64,000 nt of DNA, from the NCBI GenBank assembly GCA_040221175.1, contig JAVJVK010000007.1:124001-188000 (forward strand). The letters are read 5' to 3'. Of this stretch, positions 24,329 to 33,169 are shown piece after piece. The notes under the pieces were generated by a model, which did not search any database, had not been told where the DNA came from, and saw only the letters and a list, made by a program, of their open reading frames with translations. Position numbers and translations under genes: made by a program. The DNA comes from Phycisphaerales bacterium (GTDB lineage Bacteria > Planctomycetota > Phycisphaerae > Phycisphaerales > UBA1924). How positions within the stretch are numbered: the first letter of the stretch is position 1; the number at the start of each line of letters is the position of its first letter.

Positions 24329-26356
24329 TCAGGCCGTCGCCAGCCCGCGCATCGACGCCTCGCGGCGCTTGGGGCCGCCCTCGGCCTCGCCCTCGATGGC
24401 GGCGAAGCTTTCACCAAACCGGAACAACCGGAAGCTGTTGAACATCACGAAGAGCACCGGCAGGATCTGGTAAAGGCCCGCGACAGTCAAGTTGATGAAG
24501 CCCGTCGAGGCGATGACAAGGCCCACGATCACGAACAGGATCGAGGCGATGATGTTCTGCAGGATGATCGCCTTGGTCTTGCGCGCCAGCTCGATGAAGA
24601 AGGGGATGCGGCTGAGGTCGTCGTTCATGAGCGCTACGCCCGCGCTGTTGGCCGCGATGTCCGAGCCGCTCAGGCCCATCGCCACGCCCACGTCGGCCTC
24701 GGCCAGCGAGGGACCGTCGTTGATGCCGTCGCCGACCATCATGACGCGGTAACCGCGGTCGACCAGGTCTCGCACGAGCTGGTACTTCTCTTCGGGCAGG
24801 CACTCGGCCTCGATGGCGTCGACCCCCACGGCCACGCCCACGCGCTTGGCCACGCTCAGGCGGTCGCCGGTGAAGATCGCGATGTGCCGGGCGCCGAGTT
24901 CACGCAAGCGTTGCAGCACGTTCTTGGTGTTCTTGCGGACGCGGTCCTCCAGGCCCACCACGCCCATGTACCGCCCGTCGCGCATGACGTGCACGCCGCT
25001 GATGCCCTCGATCTTGGCCTCGACGGCCTCGATGGCCGCCGCCTGGCCGGGCTTGAGCTCCTTGAGCCAGCTCGAACGGCCGACGTGCAGCTCGCCGCCC
25101 TGGGTGACGGCGCGGACGCCCTTGCCGTGCAGCTCCTGGAAGTCGCTGGGCGTCTCGACGGGCACGCGGGCCTTGTCGGCCGTGCGCGCGATGGACTGCG
25201 CCAGCGGGTGGTTGCTGTTGCGCTCGGCCGTCGCAGCGGCCTTGAGAAGATCCGCCCCCTCGACGCCCTCGGCCGGCACCAGCCTTGTCACTTCGAAGGT
25301 GCCGGTCGTGATGGTGCCGGTCTTGTCCATGATGATCGTGTTGACGCTGGCGGCGGCCTCGAGGAAGCCCGTGCTCTTGACCAGGATACCAAGCCGGGCC
25401 GCGGCGCCGAAGGCGGCGACCATGGCCGTCGGGCTGGCCAGCAAGAGCGCCGCGGGCACGGCCACGACGAGCACCGCGAGCGCCGAGGCGAATGCGTCCT
25501 GCTGGGTCTGCGCGTTGTTGGCGCTGAGCATGAAGACGATGAACGCCACGCCGATGGCGATGGGCACGAAGAAGCGCGCGACCTGCTCGATGATCTGCTG
25601 GCGCTGGGTCTTGGTGCTCTCGGCCTCGCGGATGAGCTGGGTGACCTTGCCGATGGTGGTGTCCTCGCCCACCTGGGTGACCTCGAGCTCGATGATGCCC
25701 GAGAGGTTGGTCGTGCCGGCGTAGACCTCGCTGCCGGCCTGCACCGAGACGGGGATGGCCTCACCGGTCAGCGACGCCTGGTTGATCTCGCTCTGGCCCT
25801 TGACGATGCGGCCGTCGACGGGCAGGTTCTCGCCCGGGCGGACGCGGACGATCTGGCCCAGCTTGACGTCGGTGATCTGCTCCTCGCGCTCGTTGCCGTC
25901 CTCGTCGACCACGCGGGCGGTGTCGGGCGTCAGGCCGACCAGGGCCTCGATGGCGCGGCGGGCGCCGCTGGCGGTGCGCTCGACGATCTCGTTGGAGATG
26001 TTCAGGATGAAGGCCAGCAGGCCGGCCTCGAAGTAGCGCTCCAGCGCCAGCGCGCCGCCCACGGCCACGACCACCAGGCAGCGCGAGCCGAACTCGCCCC
26101 GCTTGATCTCGCGCCAGGCCGGCGGCAGCAGGTAGGCCCCCAGCAGCAGGGCGGCGATGCCCGCGGGCACGGCGGCCACCGGCTCGCTGGCCATGCCCGT
26201 CCAGCGTGCGATGACCGAGCAGGCCAGCACGATGGCGGCGATCAGGAAGACGATGATCCGCAGCTCGATCTTGGTTTCCTGCTCGCTCTGGGAGCTCAGG
26301 TCCGGGTTCTCGAGCTGGTCCAACTCGTCGCGGCTGGGGCTGGCGAGCGTCGACAT
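24329..26356 (-). CDS. P1B-type (heavy-metal-like) ATPase without the CPC motif
   Basis: A 675-residue membrane pump. Core P-type motifs are intact: SLTGEAIPV (195-203), the phosphorylation site DKTGTIT with Asp344, NHPLAQ, and the hinge GDGINDGPSLAEADVGVAMG. The overall layout (helices before the actuator domain, no long C-terminal helical domain, HP motif in the N-domain) is that of P1B metal pumps. The sixth-helix metal motif, normally CPC, SPC or TPC, reads Val-Pro-Ala at 300-302 (AVPAALLLASPT), with no Cys. There is no N-terminal metal-binding domain. The substrate is therefore unclear, and it may not be a soft metal. It converges with the FG-GAP terminator and is divergent from gpsA. 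Confidence 0.85.
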   Translation of the reverse strand: MSTLASPSRDELDQLENPDLSSQSEQETKIELRIIVFLIAAIVLACSVIARWTGMASEPVAAVPAGIAALLLGAYLLPPAWREIKRGEFGSRCLVVVAVGGALALERYFEAGLLAFILNISNEIVERTASGARRAIEALVGLTPDTARVVDEDGNEREEQITDVKLGQIVRVRPGENLPVDGRIVKGQSEINQASLTGEAIPVSVQAGSEVYAGTTNLSGIIELEVTQVGEDTTIGKVTQLIREAESTKTQRQQIIEQVARFFVPIAIGVAFIVFMLSANNAQTQQDAFASALAVLVVAVPAALLLASPTAMVAAFGAAARLGILVKSTGFLEAAASVNTIIMDKTGTITTGTFEVTRLVPAEGVEGADLLKAAATAERNSNHPLAQSIARTADKARVPVETPSDFQELHGKGVRAVTQGGELHVGRSSWLKELKPGQAAAIEAVEAKIEGISGVHVMRDGRYMGVVGLEDRVRKNTKNVLQRLRELGARHIAIFTGDRLSVAKRVGVAVGVDAIEAECLPEEKYQLVRDLVDRGYRVMMVGDGINDGPSLAEADVGVAMGLSGSDIAANSAGVALMNDDLSRIPFFIELARKTKAIILQNIIASILFVIVGLVIASTGFINLTVAGLYQILPVLFVMFNSFRLFRFGESFAAIEGEAEGGPKRREASMRGLATA

Positions 26357-26518
26357 GGGCGGGCGTCTCCTGCCGGGGGCGGATGCGAGCGGTGCGAAGG
26401 GGCCACTTTAGGCCCCGGGGCGGCCTTTTCGGGCGGCGCACGCCAGCACGCCCGGGGGTCCGGGTGAAGGCGTGCTTACGCCGGCTCCGGCGGGGTGGTT
26501 CGCGGCGTATGGTGGACC

Positions 26519-27571
26519 ATGCGACACGCCGTGGTGCTCGGAGCGGGACAGATGGGGCTGGTGTGCACGGCGATCCTCGCCTCGGCCTCGCCCCGGGAGT
26601 CCCAGCCGCACGAAGACGGCTCGGGCGAGGGCGACGAGATCGGCCGCATCGCTCTGTGGGGCCACGAGCCCGACGCCCAGCACAAGCTGGCCCAGGTCCG
26701 CCACAGCCCCCTGCTGGAGGGCTTCACCCTGCCCGAGCGCGTGGGGGTGGCCCTGAGCGACGAATCGGCCCTCAAGGGCGCCGGGCTGATCGTCTGCGCC
26801 ATCCCCGCCCAGCACGTCCGCGAGGCGTTCGAGCGCCTCAAGGGCCACATTCCCGCCGGAGCGGGCGTGGTCAGCACGGCCAAGGGCCTGGAGCAGGGCA
26901 CGCTCTTGCGGCCCACCGAGGTCATCGCCCAGGTGATCGGCGAAGACAGGCCCATCGCCGCCCTCAGCGGGCCCACCATCGCCGCCGAGCTGGCCCGGGG
27001 GCTGCCGGCCACCATGATCGCCGCCAGCCGCGACGAACGCTTCGCGCGCGACGTCCAGCGGTGGTTCGCCGCCAGCTACCTGCGGATCTACACCAGCACC
27101 GACATCGTGGGCACCGAGCTGGCCGGGGCCACCAAGAACGTCATCGCCATCGCCGCGGGCATCCTCGACGGCCTGCAGGCCGGCTACAACGCCAAGAGCG
27201 CCCTCTTGGCCCGCGGCCTGGCCGAGATCGTGCGCCTGGGCGTCGCCATGGGGGCCGAGCCGGAGACCTTCTTCGGCGTGGCGGGCGTGGGCGACCTGGC
27301 GACCACCTGCTTCAGTCCGCAAGGCCGCAACCGCGCGTGCGGCGAGGCCCTGGGCAAGGGCCGCACCCTCGAGCAGCACATGCGGGCCACCATGCACGTG
27401 GTCGAGGGCGTGGCGACCACCAGGGCCGTCATGGCGCTGGCCGAGCGGCACGGCGTCGAGATGCCCATCTGCGAGGCGGTGCACGCGGTGCTCTTCGACG
27501 GGCTCGACCCGGTGGACGCCATCGGCCTCTTGATGAGCCGGCCGCAGAAGGAAGAGCGGCTGGCGGAGTAG
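26519..27571 (+). CDS. gpsA: NAD(P)H-dependent glycerol-3-phosphate dehydrogenase
   Basis: A 350-residue cytosolic enzyme that makes sn-glycerol 3-phosphate from dihydroxyacetone phosphate for phospholipid synthesis. The dinucleotide loop VLGAGQMG is at residues 5-12. The catalytic Lys is in ELAGATKNVIAIAAG, and the substrate region is NAKSALLARGLAEI with AGVGDLATTCFSP. A charged insertion of about 20 residues follows the first beta-alpha unit (SPRESQPHEDGSGEGDE). The ATG at 26519 is chosen because the glycine loop then falls at the usual place. It converges with the dockerin gene with a 1-bp gap between stop codons. Confidence 0.93.
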   Translation: MRHAVVLGAGQMGLVCTAILASASPRESQPHEDGSGEGDEIGRIALWGHEPDAQHKLAQVRHSPLLEGFTLPERVGVALSDESALKGAGLIVCAIPAQHVREAFERLKGHIPAGAGVVSTAKGLEQGTLLRPTEVIAQVIGEDRPIAALSGPTIAAELARGLPATMIAASRDERFARDVQRWFAASYLRIYTSTDIVGTELAGATKNVIAIAAGILDGLQAGYNAKSALLARGLAEIVRLGVAMGAEPETFFGVAGVGDLATTCFSPQGRNRACGEALGKGRTLEQHMRATMHVVEGVATTRAVMALAERHGVEMPICEAVHAVLFDGLDPVDAIGLLMSRPQKEERLAE

Positions 27572-27572
27572 G

Positions 27573-28403
27573 TCAGCAGCCGGCGTTTAACTGGTTCAAG
27601 AACTCCAGGAAGTCGAAAATCGTAAACTCGCCATCGCCATCAACGTCGGCGGACGGATCCTCGACCGCGAACAGGTTCTGGAACACAAGAAAGTCACCCA
27701 GGGTCAGCACGCCGTCCAGGTCGAGGTCCGCCGGGCACCGCAGGAGCCAGCGGATCTGCGCCGCGGCCACGGCATCGGCCGGAACCCAGTTGTCCCACTG
27801 CTGCCCGTTGACCAGAACTCGACCGCCAGCCGAGAGCACCGTGCTCAGGCCGGCGTCTTCGTAGCGGATGATCCCGCGGGACCCGATGGCGGGGAGGAGT
27901 TCGTCGCCGTAGTCCGGCGGGAACAGCTCGTCCCACAGCGGCAGGCCGCCGAACGGCATCGACGGGTGCCGCGGCGGCTCGATCGTGTCCAGCCGGCGCA
28001 ACGGCAACCGAAGATCCACCGCCCCCTCCAGCCCCAACAGGTCGTACCAGGCGTCGGGCACGAGCTCCAGGTCGGCCATCTGGAAGTGCAGCGGGCGACC
28101 CGCATCGACGTGGTCGCGCAGCAGCGCCAGGATCTCGGCCTCGTACAGCGCCTCGAAGCGGATCGTCCGACGCACGATCACCAGGTCCCACGGCCCGTCG
28201 AGCAAGTCGTCGCGCGTCGCGCGCGAGGTAAACGCCACCTCGGCGTCGATGCCCAGGTCACGCAGCGCCGACGCGATGGGCGTGAACACGAACAAACCGA
28301 ACTCCGTGCTGTACAGCACCCGAGGGTCGTCCTGCGCGTGGCAGGGTTGGCACGCCACGCATGCGAGCAACAGGCCGACAAGGCTTCCAATCATCGCTCT
28401 CAT
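27573..28403 (-). CDS. Secreted protein with divergent GC-type dockerin
   Basis: A 276-residue protein with a signal peptide (MIGSLVGLLLACVACQPCHA, cleaved before QDD). The ectodomain (VLYSTEFGLFVFTPIASALR...DLVIVRRTIRF) looks like a flavodoxin-like or glutamine-amidotransferase-like fold that monitors a 'status' domain, but no catalytic residues stand out. The dockerin tail is CPADLDLDGVLTLGDFLVFQ, then ADVDGDGEFTIFDFLEFLNQ, ending LNAGC, with a weaker first calcium loop. The start at 28403 follows GGGAGGGATCGAG. Array 4 lies upstream. Function unknown. Confidence 0.82.
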   Translation of the reverse strand: MRAMIGSLVGLLLACVACQPCHAQDDPRVLYSTEFGLFVFTPIASALRDLGIDAEVAFTSRATRDDLLDGPWDLVIVRRTIRFEALYEAEILALLRDHVDAGRPLHFQMADLELVPDAWYDLLGLEGAVDLRLPLRRLDTIEPPRHPSMPFGGLPLWDELFPPDYGDELLPAIGSRGIIRYEDAGLSTVLSAGGRVLVNGQQWDNWVPADAVAAAQIRWLLRCPADLDLDGVLTLGDFLVFQNLFAVEDPSADVDGDGEFTIFDFLEFLNQLNAGC

Positions 28404-28637
28404 CTCGATCCCTCCCATGTTGTCCCTCAGGCGAAGCGATACACGAACCCCGCCTGGGTCGCCGCATCGCCGCCGCCGCCCTCGGTCCATCACCCCGCCC
28501 TGATTCACGATAACAGAAGATCGCCAGATCCGTTGCGGGTTTTGCCCAGATCCTCGCTGCTGTGACGGGCCGCTGCACCCCCCTCACCCCCTGAATCGGG
28601 AGGCATAACGGGCGGGACATATCGGACGCCGCGTTCG
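28404..28637. other. Intergenic stretch before array 4
   Basis: This 234-bp part of the 595-bp gap holds the upstream region of the minus-strand dockerin gene. I see AT-richer DNA around 28500-28530 (CACGATAACAGAAGATCGCC) that could carry a promoter, but no motif I can defend. No RNA gene or ORF with a plausible start was found. Confidence 0.4.
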
Positions 28638-28681
28638 AGATCGGTCCCTCCGGCGGCTTCGTGCCTCGCGTTGCGGCCGAG

Positions 28682-28912
28682 ATGCGGTCCATCGCACGCG
28701 TGATGCGTTCCATCGGAGGCCTCGCGCCGTCCCTCGCACGCCACTTTTGGACCATCGAACGCGCCACACGGTCCATCGCACGTCACTCTTGCTCCATCGG
28801 ACGCGTCATTTACTCCATCGGTGACGACTTTTGGACCATCGAACGCGTCCTATGGCCCATCGGAGGCCTCATGCGCTCCATCGCAGGCCTCGCGCGGTCC
28901 ATCGGAGGCCTC
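28682..28912. repeat. Array 4: eleven abutting 21-bp units
   Basis: The core GGTCCATCGNACGC recurs with the TCCATCG block starting at 28688, 28709, 28730 and so on to 28898, exactly every 21 bp. Two further degenerate units precede it from about 28640. Inverted arms are weaker than in the other arrays, but GGCCTC/GAGGCC, GGAC/GTCC and CTCC-ATC-GGAG pairings recur. It lies between two minus-strand genes, downstream of the lipase. No CGCGCA-type boundary hairpin was found here. Confidence 0.88.
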
Positions 28913-28998
28913 GTACGGAACGATCCCAAGGGCACAACCGCCCTGGGTGGGCATGGGCGGGCGCACGCGGATGCTGGGAGGGAACCGGCCCGCCCGGC

Positions 28999-29913
28999 TC
29001 AGTCCCTCGGCGGGGTCGAGGGCTCGGCCAGCGGGGTTTCCCCCCGCAAGCGGCGGCCCAGGTCGGCCAGGATGCGGTCGTCCAGCGAGATCAGGTGGTG
29101 GCTCAGGACGATGCGGCCGGGCACCCAGATGGGCTCCTGCCCGTTGGGGGCCGCGTTGGTGGCGCCCACCCAGGTGTCGCGGAGGGTGGCGTAGGGGACG
29201 ATCCTGAGGTCATGCCCATCGCCCAGCGTCGCCGCGTCCAGGTCGGCCAGGAAATCGCTGCCGGGCTTCATCTGGCGGGCCGATTCATCGAGGCGGATCC
29301 AGTTGGCCAGCTTGGCCCCCTTGTGGGGGCTGCCCAGGGTGTAGAGGGTCTGGATGTTCAATCGCACGCCCAGGTTCCGCTTGACGTCGGTGGGCTCGGC
29401 CCACGCCGTGCGGGCAACCAAGCCGCCCATCGAGATGGCGACCACGTCGACCTCGGCCGTCCAGCGCTCGCCGGTGAGCGGGTCGGTGTTCGTGCCGTAC
29501 TCGTCGGCGACCTTCTGGGCGACCGCGTCGGCGATGTCGCGGATGTCCTCCTGCCAGAGGTAGGAGATGGCCATCACCCGGCCCTCTTCGGCCCCGGTGA
29601 CTTGGCGGATGCGCCCGGCCAGGCCCTTGCCGGTGAGGCTCGGGCTGCGCCAGCCGCTCAGGACGATCACGGGGCGGTCCAGGCCCACGGGGGTGGCTTC
29701 CATCTTCTCGATGGCGGCGTCGACCTGGTCGTTGGTGGCCGGGTAGGCGGGGTTGGGATGGTCCAGGTGGATGCACGAGGCCAGGGCGAACAGGGCGGCG
29801 CCGGCCACGACGCCGATGGCCCCGCGGCCGAGGCGCTTGCGCCACTTTCTCGGCCGCTTCGCGGGCGCGGCGTCGGTGCTGGGGGTGTCCTGGGTGGGGT
29901 CTGGTGCGGTCAT
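28999..29913 (-). CDS. Lipase-like alpha/beta hydrolase, membrane or lipoprotein anchored
   Basis: A 304-residue protein. A basic N-terminus (residues 18-30) precedes one hydrophobic segment (GAIGVVAGAALFALASC) ending in Cys48, which could be a lipobox (LASC) or an uncleaved anchor. The body shows the esterase layout: VIVLSGWRSPSLTGKGLA (oxyanion region), VVAISMGGLVART with the nucleophile Ser in A-x-S-x-G-G, and LGSPHKGAKLANW, typical of PGAP1/triacylglycerol-lipase-like hydrolases. A late His (LSHHLISLDDR) may complete the triad. It follows the GNAT gene by 75 nt in the pdh cluster. The substrate is unknown. Confidence 0.75.
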   Translation of the reverse strand: MTAPDPTQDTPSTDAAPAKRPRKWRKRLGRGAIGVVAGAALFALASCIHLDHPNPAYPATNDQVDAAIEKMEATPVGLDRPVIVLSGWRSPSLTGKGLAGRIRQVTGAEEGRVMAISYLWQEDIRDIADAVAQKVADEYGTNTDPLTGERWTAEVDVVAISMGGLVARTAWAEPTDVKRNLGVRLNIQTLYTLGSPHKGAKLANWIRLDESARQMKPGSDFLADLDAATLGDGHDLRIVPYATLRDTWVGATNAAPNGQEPIWVPGRIVLSHHLISLDDRILADLGRRLRGETPLAEPSTPPRD

Positions 29914-29988
29914 GGGGCCTCCCGGGGCGGCGTGCCCGGGGAGTGTAGTGGGAAAAGCTAGCGGCTGCTTACAAATGCGGCGATCCGC

Positions 29989-30501
29989 TCAGCCCGGGGC
30001 GTCGAACGCCTGAGCGTATCGGACCAGCCCGCCGCCGTCCGGCACGCCCCCGCCGGGCAGGGAAAGGACCATGAACGCCTCGCCGGCGTCGTAGGGGCCG
30101 GTCAGGCCGTGCCCGGAGGCGGGGCGGAAGCCGAAGCGGCGGTAGTAGGCCGGCTCGCCGAGCACCACGCAGAACGCGGCGTTCCAGCACGCCGCCAGGG
30201 CGGCGGCGACGAGCGTGGCGCCGATGCCGCGCCTCTGGCGGCCCGGCAGCACCGCGACGGGCGCGAGGCCCACGCCCTCGCTGGGATTTCCGTTGATGGT
30301 CACCGGGCTGATCGCGACGCAGCCGACGATTGCGCCCTCGAGCTCTGCGACGAGCGAGACGCGCAGGTCGCCATCGGCGCGCAGCTTCTTGACCAATTCG
30401 GCTTCGTCGGCGGTCGGGAAGGCGGCGCGCAGGACCCGGTCGATGGCGTCCACGTCCTCGGCTCGCTCGGCGCGGATGGTGACCGCCGGCGCGTCGTGCA
30501 C
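29989..30501 (-). CDS. GNAT family N-acetyltransferase
   Basis: A 170-residue protein with the GNAT acetyl-CoA loop GRQRRGIGATLV (motif A, near residue 86) and the downstream strand FCVVLGEPAYYRRFGF. The latter is a signature of the YhbS-like subgroup (putative N-acetyltransferases of small molecules or peptides). It starts with GTG at 30501, 9 nt after the pdhC stop, so it is almost certainly co-transcribed with pdhB-pdhC. The substrate is unknown; acting on a metabolite near acetyl-CoA production is a positional guess only. Confidence 0.85.
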   Translation of the reverse strand: MHDAPAVTIRAERAEDVDAIDRVLRAAFPTADEAELVKKLRADGDLRVSLVAELEGAIVGCVAISPVTINGNPSEGVGLAPVAVLPGRQRRGIGATLVAAALAACWNAAFCVVLGEPAYYRRFGFRPASGHGLTGPYDAGEAFMVLSLPGGGVPDGGGLVRYAQAFDAPG

Positions 30502-30510
30502 GCGGGCCGC

Positions 30511-31875
30511 TCAGACCAGCAGCGTCGCGGGCGCCTCGAGCATGCCCTTGACGGTGTTGAGGTACTGGGCGGCCATCGCGCCGTCGACGATGCGGTGGTC
30601 GCTGGACATGGTCATGCTCATGACGCTGCCGATCATGAGCTGGCCGTCGCGGACGACGGGGATCTCGCGCGCGGCGCCGACGGCCAGGATGCAGGCGTTG
30701 GGCGGGTTGATGATGGCGGTGAAGTGCGACACGCCGAACATGCCCAGGTTGCTGATGGTGAAGGTGCTGCCTTCCATGTCCTCGACGCTCAGGCCCTTCT
30801 CGCGGGCCTTCTTGGCCAGGCGCCGCGTCTCGCTCGAGATCGTCCGCAGCCCCATGCGATCGGTGCCCTGGAGGACGGGGACGACCAGGCCCCCGCCGCG
30901 CTCTTCGGGCAGGGCGACGGCCACGCCGATGTTGACGCTGCCGTGCTGGCGGATGGCGGCCTGCTTGCCGCTGTCGTCCCACGAGCTGTTGACGAAGGGG
31001 TGCTGGTGCATCGCCAGGGCGCAGGCGCGGACGAGGAAGTCGTTTACGGTAAGCTTGACGCCCTGGGCCTGGAGCTGCTCGTTGAGCTGCTCGCGCAGGT
31101 CGAGCAGGGCGTCCATGTCGACCTCGACGGTGACCTGGTAGTGCGGGATCGACTGCTTGCTCTGCACCAGGCGCTTGGCGATGGTGCCGCGCATGTTGCT
31201 GAGCGTGACGGTGTGGTCTTCGAGGGCCGCGCCGATGGGCGGCAGCTCGGGTTGGGCGGGGGCGGAGCGCGAGGGCTGCGAACGAGCGCCGCCGGATTCG
31301 AGGGCCTGCTCGACGTCCTTCTTGACGATGCGGCCGCTGGGGCCGGTGCCGTCGATGCCCGCCAGGTCGACGTTGTGCTCGCCGGCGATCTTCTTGGCCA
31401 GCGGGCTGGCGAAGATGCGGCCGCCGTCGCCGCCCGAGGCCGCACCGTTGGCGCTGCCATTGGAAGCCGGGGCGGTTGCGGTGGCGGTCGACGCGGACGC
31501 CTTGCTGGAATCGCCCCCATCGGCCTGCTTGCTCTTGTCCTTCGAGTCGCCTTCGGACTTGGACTCGGACTTGCTCTCGCTCTTGGCTTCCGCCTTCGCC
31601 TCACCACCGCCCTTGGCGGCCTCGGCAACGTCTTCGCCCTCTTCGGCCAGGATCACGATCGGGTCGCCCACGTTCACCGCGTCGCCCTGCTTGGCGGCCA
31701 GCTTGGCCACGGTGCCCTCGTCGAAGGCCTCGAGCTCCATGGTGGCCTTGTCGGTCTCGATGTCGGCCAGCACGTCGCCGGGGGAGACGGAGTCGCCTTC
31801 TTTCACGTGCCATTGCACGACCGTGCCGACTTCCATGGTGTCCGAGAGGCGGGGCATGGTGACGGTGATGGGCAT
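30511..31875 (-). CDS. pdhC: Dihydrolipoamide acetyltransferase (pyruvate dehydrogenase E2)
   Basis: A 454-residue E2. A single N-terminal lipoyl domain carries Lys43 in ETDKATM. A flexible Ala/Lys/Ser/Glu linker spans about 85-150. The peripheral subunit-binding domain reads [19 protein letters not shown] and [13 protein letters not shown]. The catalytic acetyltransferase domain ends with [16 protein letters not shown], with the active-site His and Asp in DHRIVDG. E2 transfers the acetyl group from lipoate to CoA and forms the core of the complex. It lies 91 nt downstream of the E1-beta gene. No E1-alpha or E3 gene is in the window. A branched-chain 2-oxoacid role is possible but less likely. 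Confidence 0.92.
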   Translation of the reverse strand: MPITVTMPRLSDTMEVGTVVQWHVKEGDSVSPGDVLADIETDKATMELEAFDEGTVAKLAAKQGDAVNVGDPIVILAEEGEDVAEAAKGGGEAKAEAKSESKSESKSEGDSKDKSKQADGGDSSKASASTATATAPASNGSANGAASGGDGGRIFASPLAKKIAGEHNVDLAGIDGTGPSGRIVKKDVEQALESGGARSQPSRSAPAQPELPPIGAALEDHTVTLSNMRGTIAKRLVQSKQSIPHYQVTVEVDMDALLDLREQLNEQLQAQGVKLTVNDFLVRACALAMHQHPFVNSSWDDSGKQAAIRQHGSVNIGVAVALPEERGGGLVVPVLQGTDRMGLRTISSETRRLAKKAREKGLSVEDMEGSTFTISNLGMFGVSHFTAIINPPNACILAVGAAREIPVVRDGQLMIGSVMSMTMSSDHRIVDGAMAAQYLNTVKGMLEAPATLLV

Positions 31876-31966
31876 TTGCGATGGCTCCGGAAGTCTGCAA
31901 CTGGTCGCAGCGAGTCGGGTACGTCAGTTCGAGGCGGGCAAGGCGGAGAGATCGGGACGACGAGGG

Positions 31967-33034
31967 CTACTGCACGACGCCCTTGACGGCTTCCACGATC
32001 CTGTTCGCGTTCGGCAAGTACGCCGCCTCCAGGTTCTTCGCGTACGGCGTGGGCACGTCGGCCGTGTTCACGCGGACCGGCTGGTGGTCGAGCCAGTCGA
32101 AGGCGTGCTCGATGATCTGGGTGATGACCTCGCTGGAGACGCCGGCGAAGGGCCAGCTCTGGTCGACAACCACCACCCGGTTGGTCTTCTTCACGCTCTC
32201 GATGATCGCGTCGATATCCAGCGGGCGGATGGTCCGCATGTCCAGGACGTCGACCTCGATGCCCTCCTCGGCCAGCTTGTCGGCGGCCTCCAGGCAGAAG
32301 TTGACCGGGCGGCCAAAGCTGACGATCGTGCAGGCGTCGCCCTCGCGAGCCAGCCGGGCCTTGCCGAAGGGGATGAAGTAGTCTTCCTCGGGCACGTGGC
32401 CGGTGTCGCCCAGCATGCGCTCGCTCTCGAGGAAGAAGACCGGGTCGGGGTCGGCAATGCTCGTGCGCAGCAGGCCCTTGGCGTCGATGGCGTTGGAGGG
32501 GATCACGATCTTGACGCCCGGCACGTTGCTGTAGAGGCCCTCGACGCACCAGCTATGGGTGCTGCCGAGCTGGCCGCCCGCGCCGTCGTTGCCGCGGAAG
32601 ACGATGGGGCAGCCCCATTGCCCGCCGGACATGTACAGCATCTTGGGCGCGTTGTTGAGGATCTGGTCGGCCGCGACAAGGCTGAACGACCAGCTCATGA
32701 ACTCGACGATCGGTCGCAGGCCGCTCATCGCCGCGGCGATGGCCATGCCGGCGAAGCCGTTCTCGCTGATGGGGGTGTCGATGATGCGCTTGGGCCCGAA
32801 CTCGTCGAGCATGCCCTGGCTGACCTTGTACGCGCCGTTGTACTCGGCGACTTCCTCGCCCAGCAGGAAGACGCGATCGTCTTCACGCATGGCAAAGGAC
32901 ATGGCCTCGCGGAGGGCTTCGCGGAAGGGAATCTCGCGGTTGCCTTCGCGCGTGGGCTCCTGCCAATCCGAGAAGTCGGGAAATGGCTGGGGCTTGAGCA
33001 GGGCGGGATGCTCGATCTCGATCGTGGCGGGCAT
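31967..33034 (-). CDS. pdhB: Pyruvate dehydrogenase E1 component beta subunit
   Basis: A 355-residue subunit of the thiamine-diphosphate E1 heterotetramer. Signatures are REALREAMSFAMREDDRVFL, LLGEEVAEYNGAYKVSQG (with the conserved Glu that activates thiamine), TPISENGFAGMAIAAAMSGL, FRGNDGAGGQLGSTHSW and the C-terminal DVPTPYAKNLEAAYLPN. A non-conserved N-terminal extension of about 35 residues precedes the domain. The start at 33034 was chosen from the family onset; a strong ribosome-binding site is not obvious. E1-alpha, normally the gene directly upstream, is absent; the divergent M1 peptidase gene stands there instead. Confidence 0.92.
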   Translation of the reverse strand: MPATIEIEHPALLKPQPFPDFSDWQEPTREGNREIPFREALREAMSFAMREDDRVFLLGEEVAEYNGAYKVSQGMLDEFGPKRIIDTPISENGFAGMAIAAAMSGLRPIVEFMSWSFSLVAADQILNNAPKMLYMSGGQWGCPIVFRGNDGAGGQLGSTHSWCVEGLYSNVPGVKIVIPSNAIDAKGLLRTSIADPDPVFFLESERMLGDTGHVPEEDYFIPFGKARLAREGDACTIVSFGRPVNFCLEAADKLAEEGIEVDVLDMRTIRPLDIDAIIESVKKTNRVVVVDQSWPFAGVSSEVITQIIEHAFDWLDHQPVRVNTADVPTPYAKNLEAAYLPNANRIVEAVKGVVQ

Positions 33035-33169
33035 GGGCGGGATCCTCGCGTTTCGGTCCGGGGCGAAGGGGATGGTATCCGTGGGCTGCCGCCCGCGGGC
33101 GCAGGCCCGGCCCGGCGTCCGGGTATCATGCGGCAACCTGCGGCCCAACGACCCCCTCGGGAGACTTCC

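Noticed and set aside
28258-29194. Open frames with repeated MRSI-like heptads across array 4
   Set aside because: Several frames on both strands are open at once because a 21-bp unit is seven codons; no ribosome-binding site or codon bias selects one.
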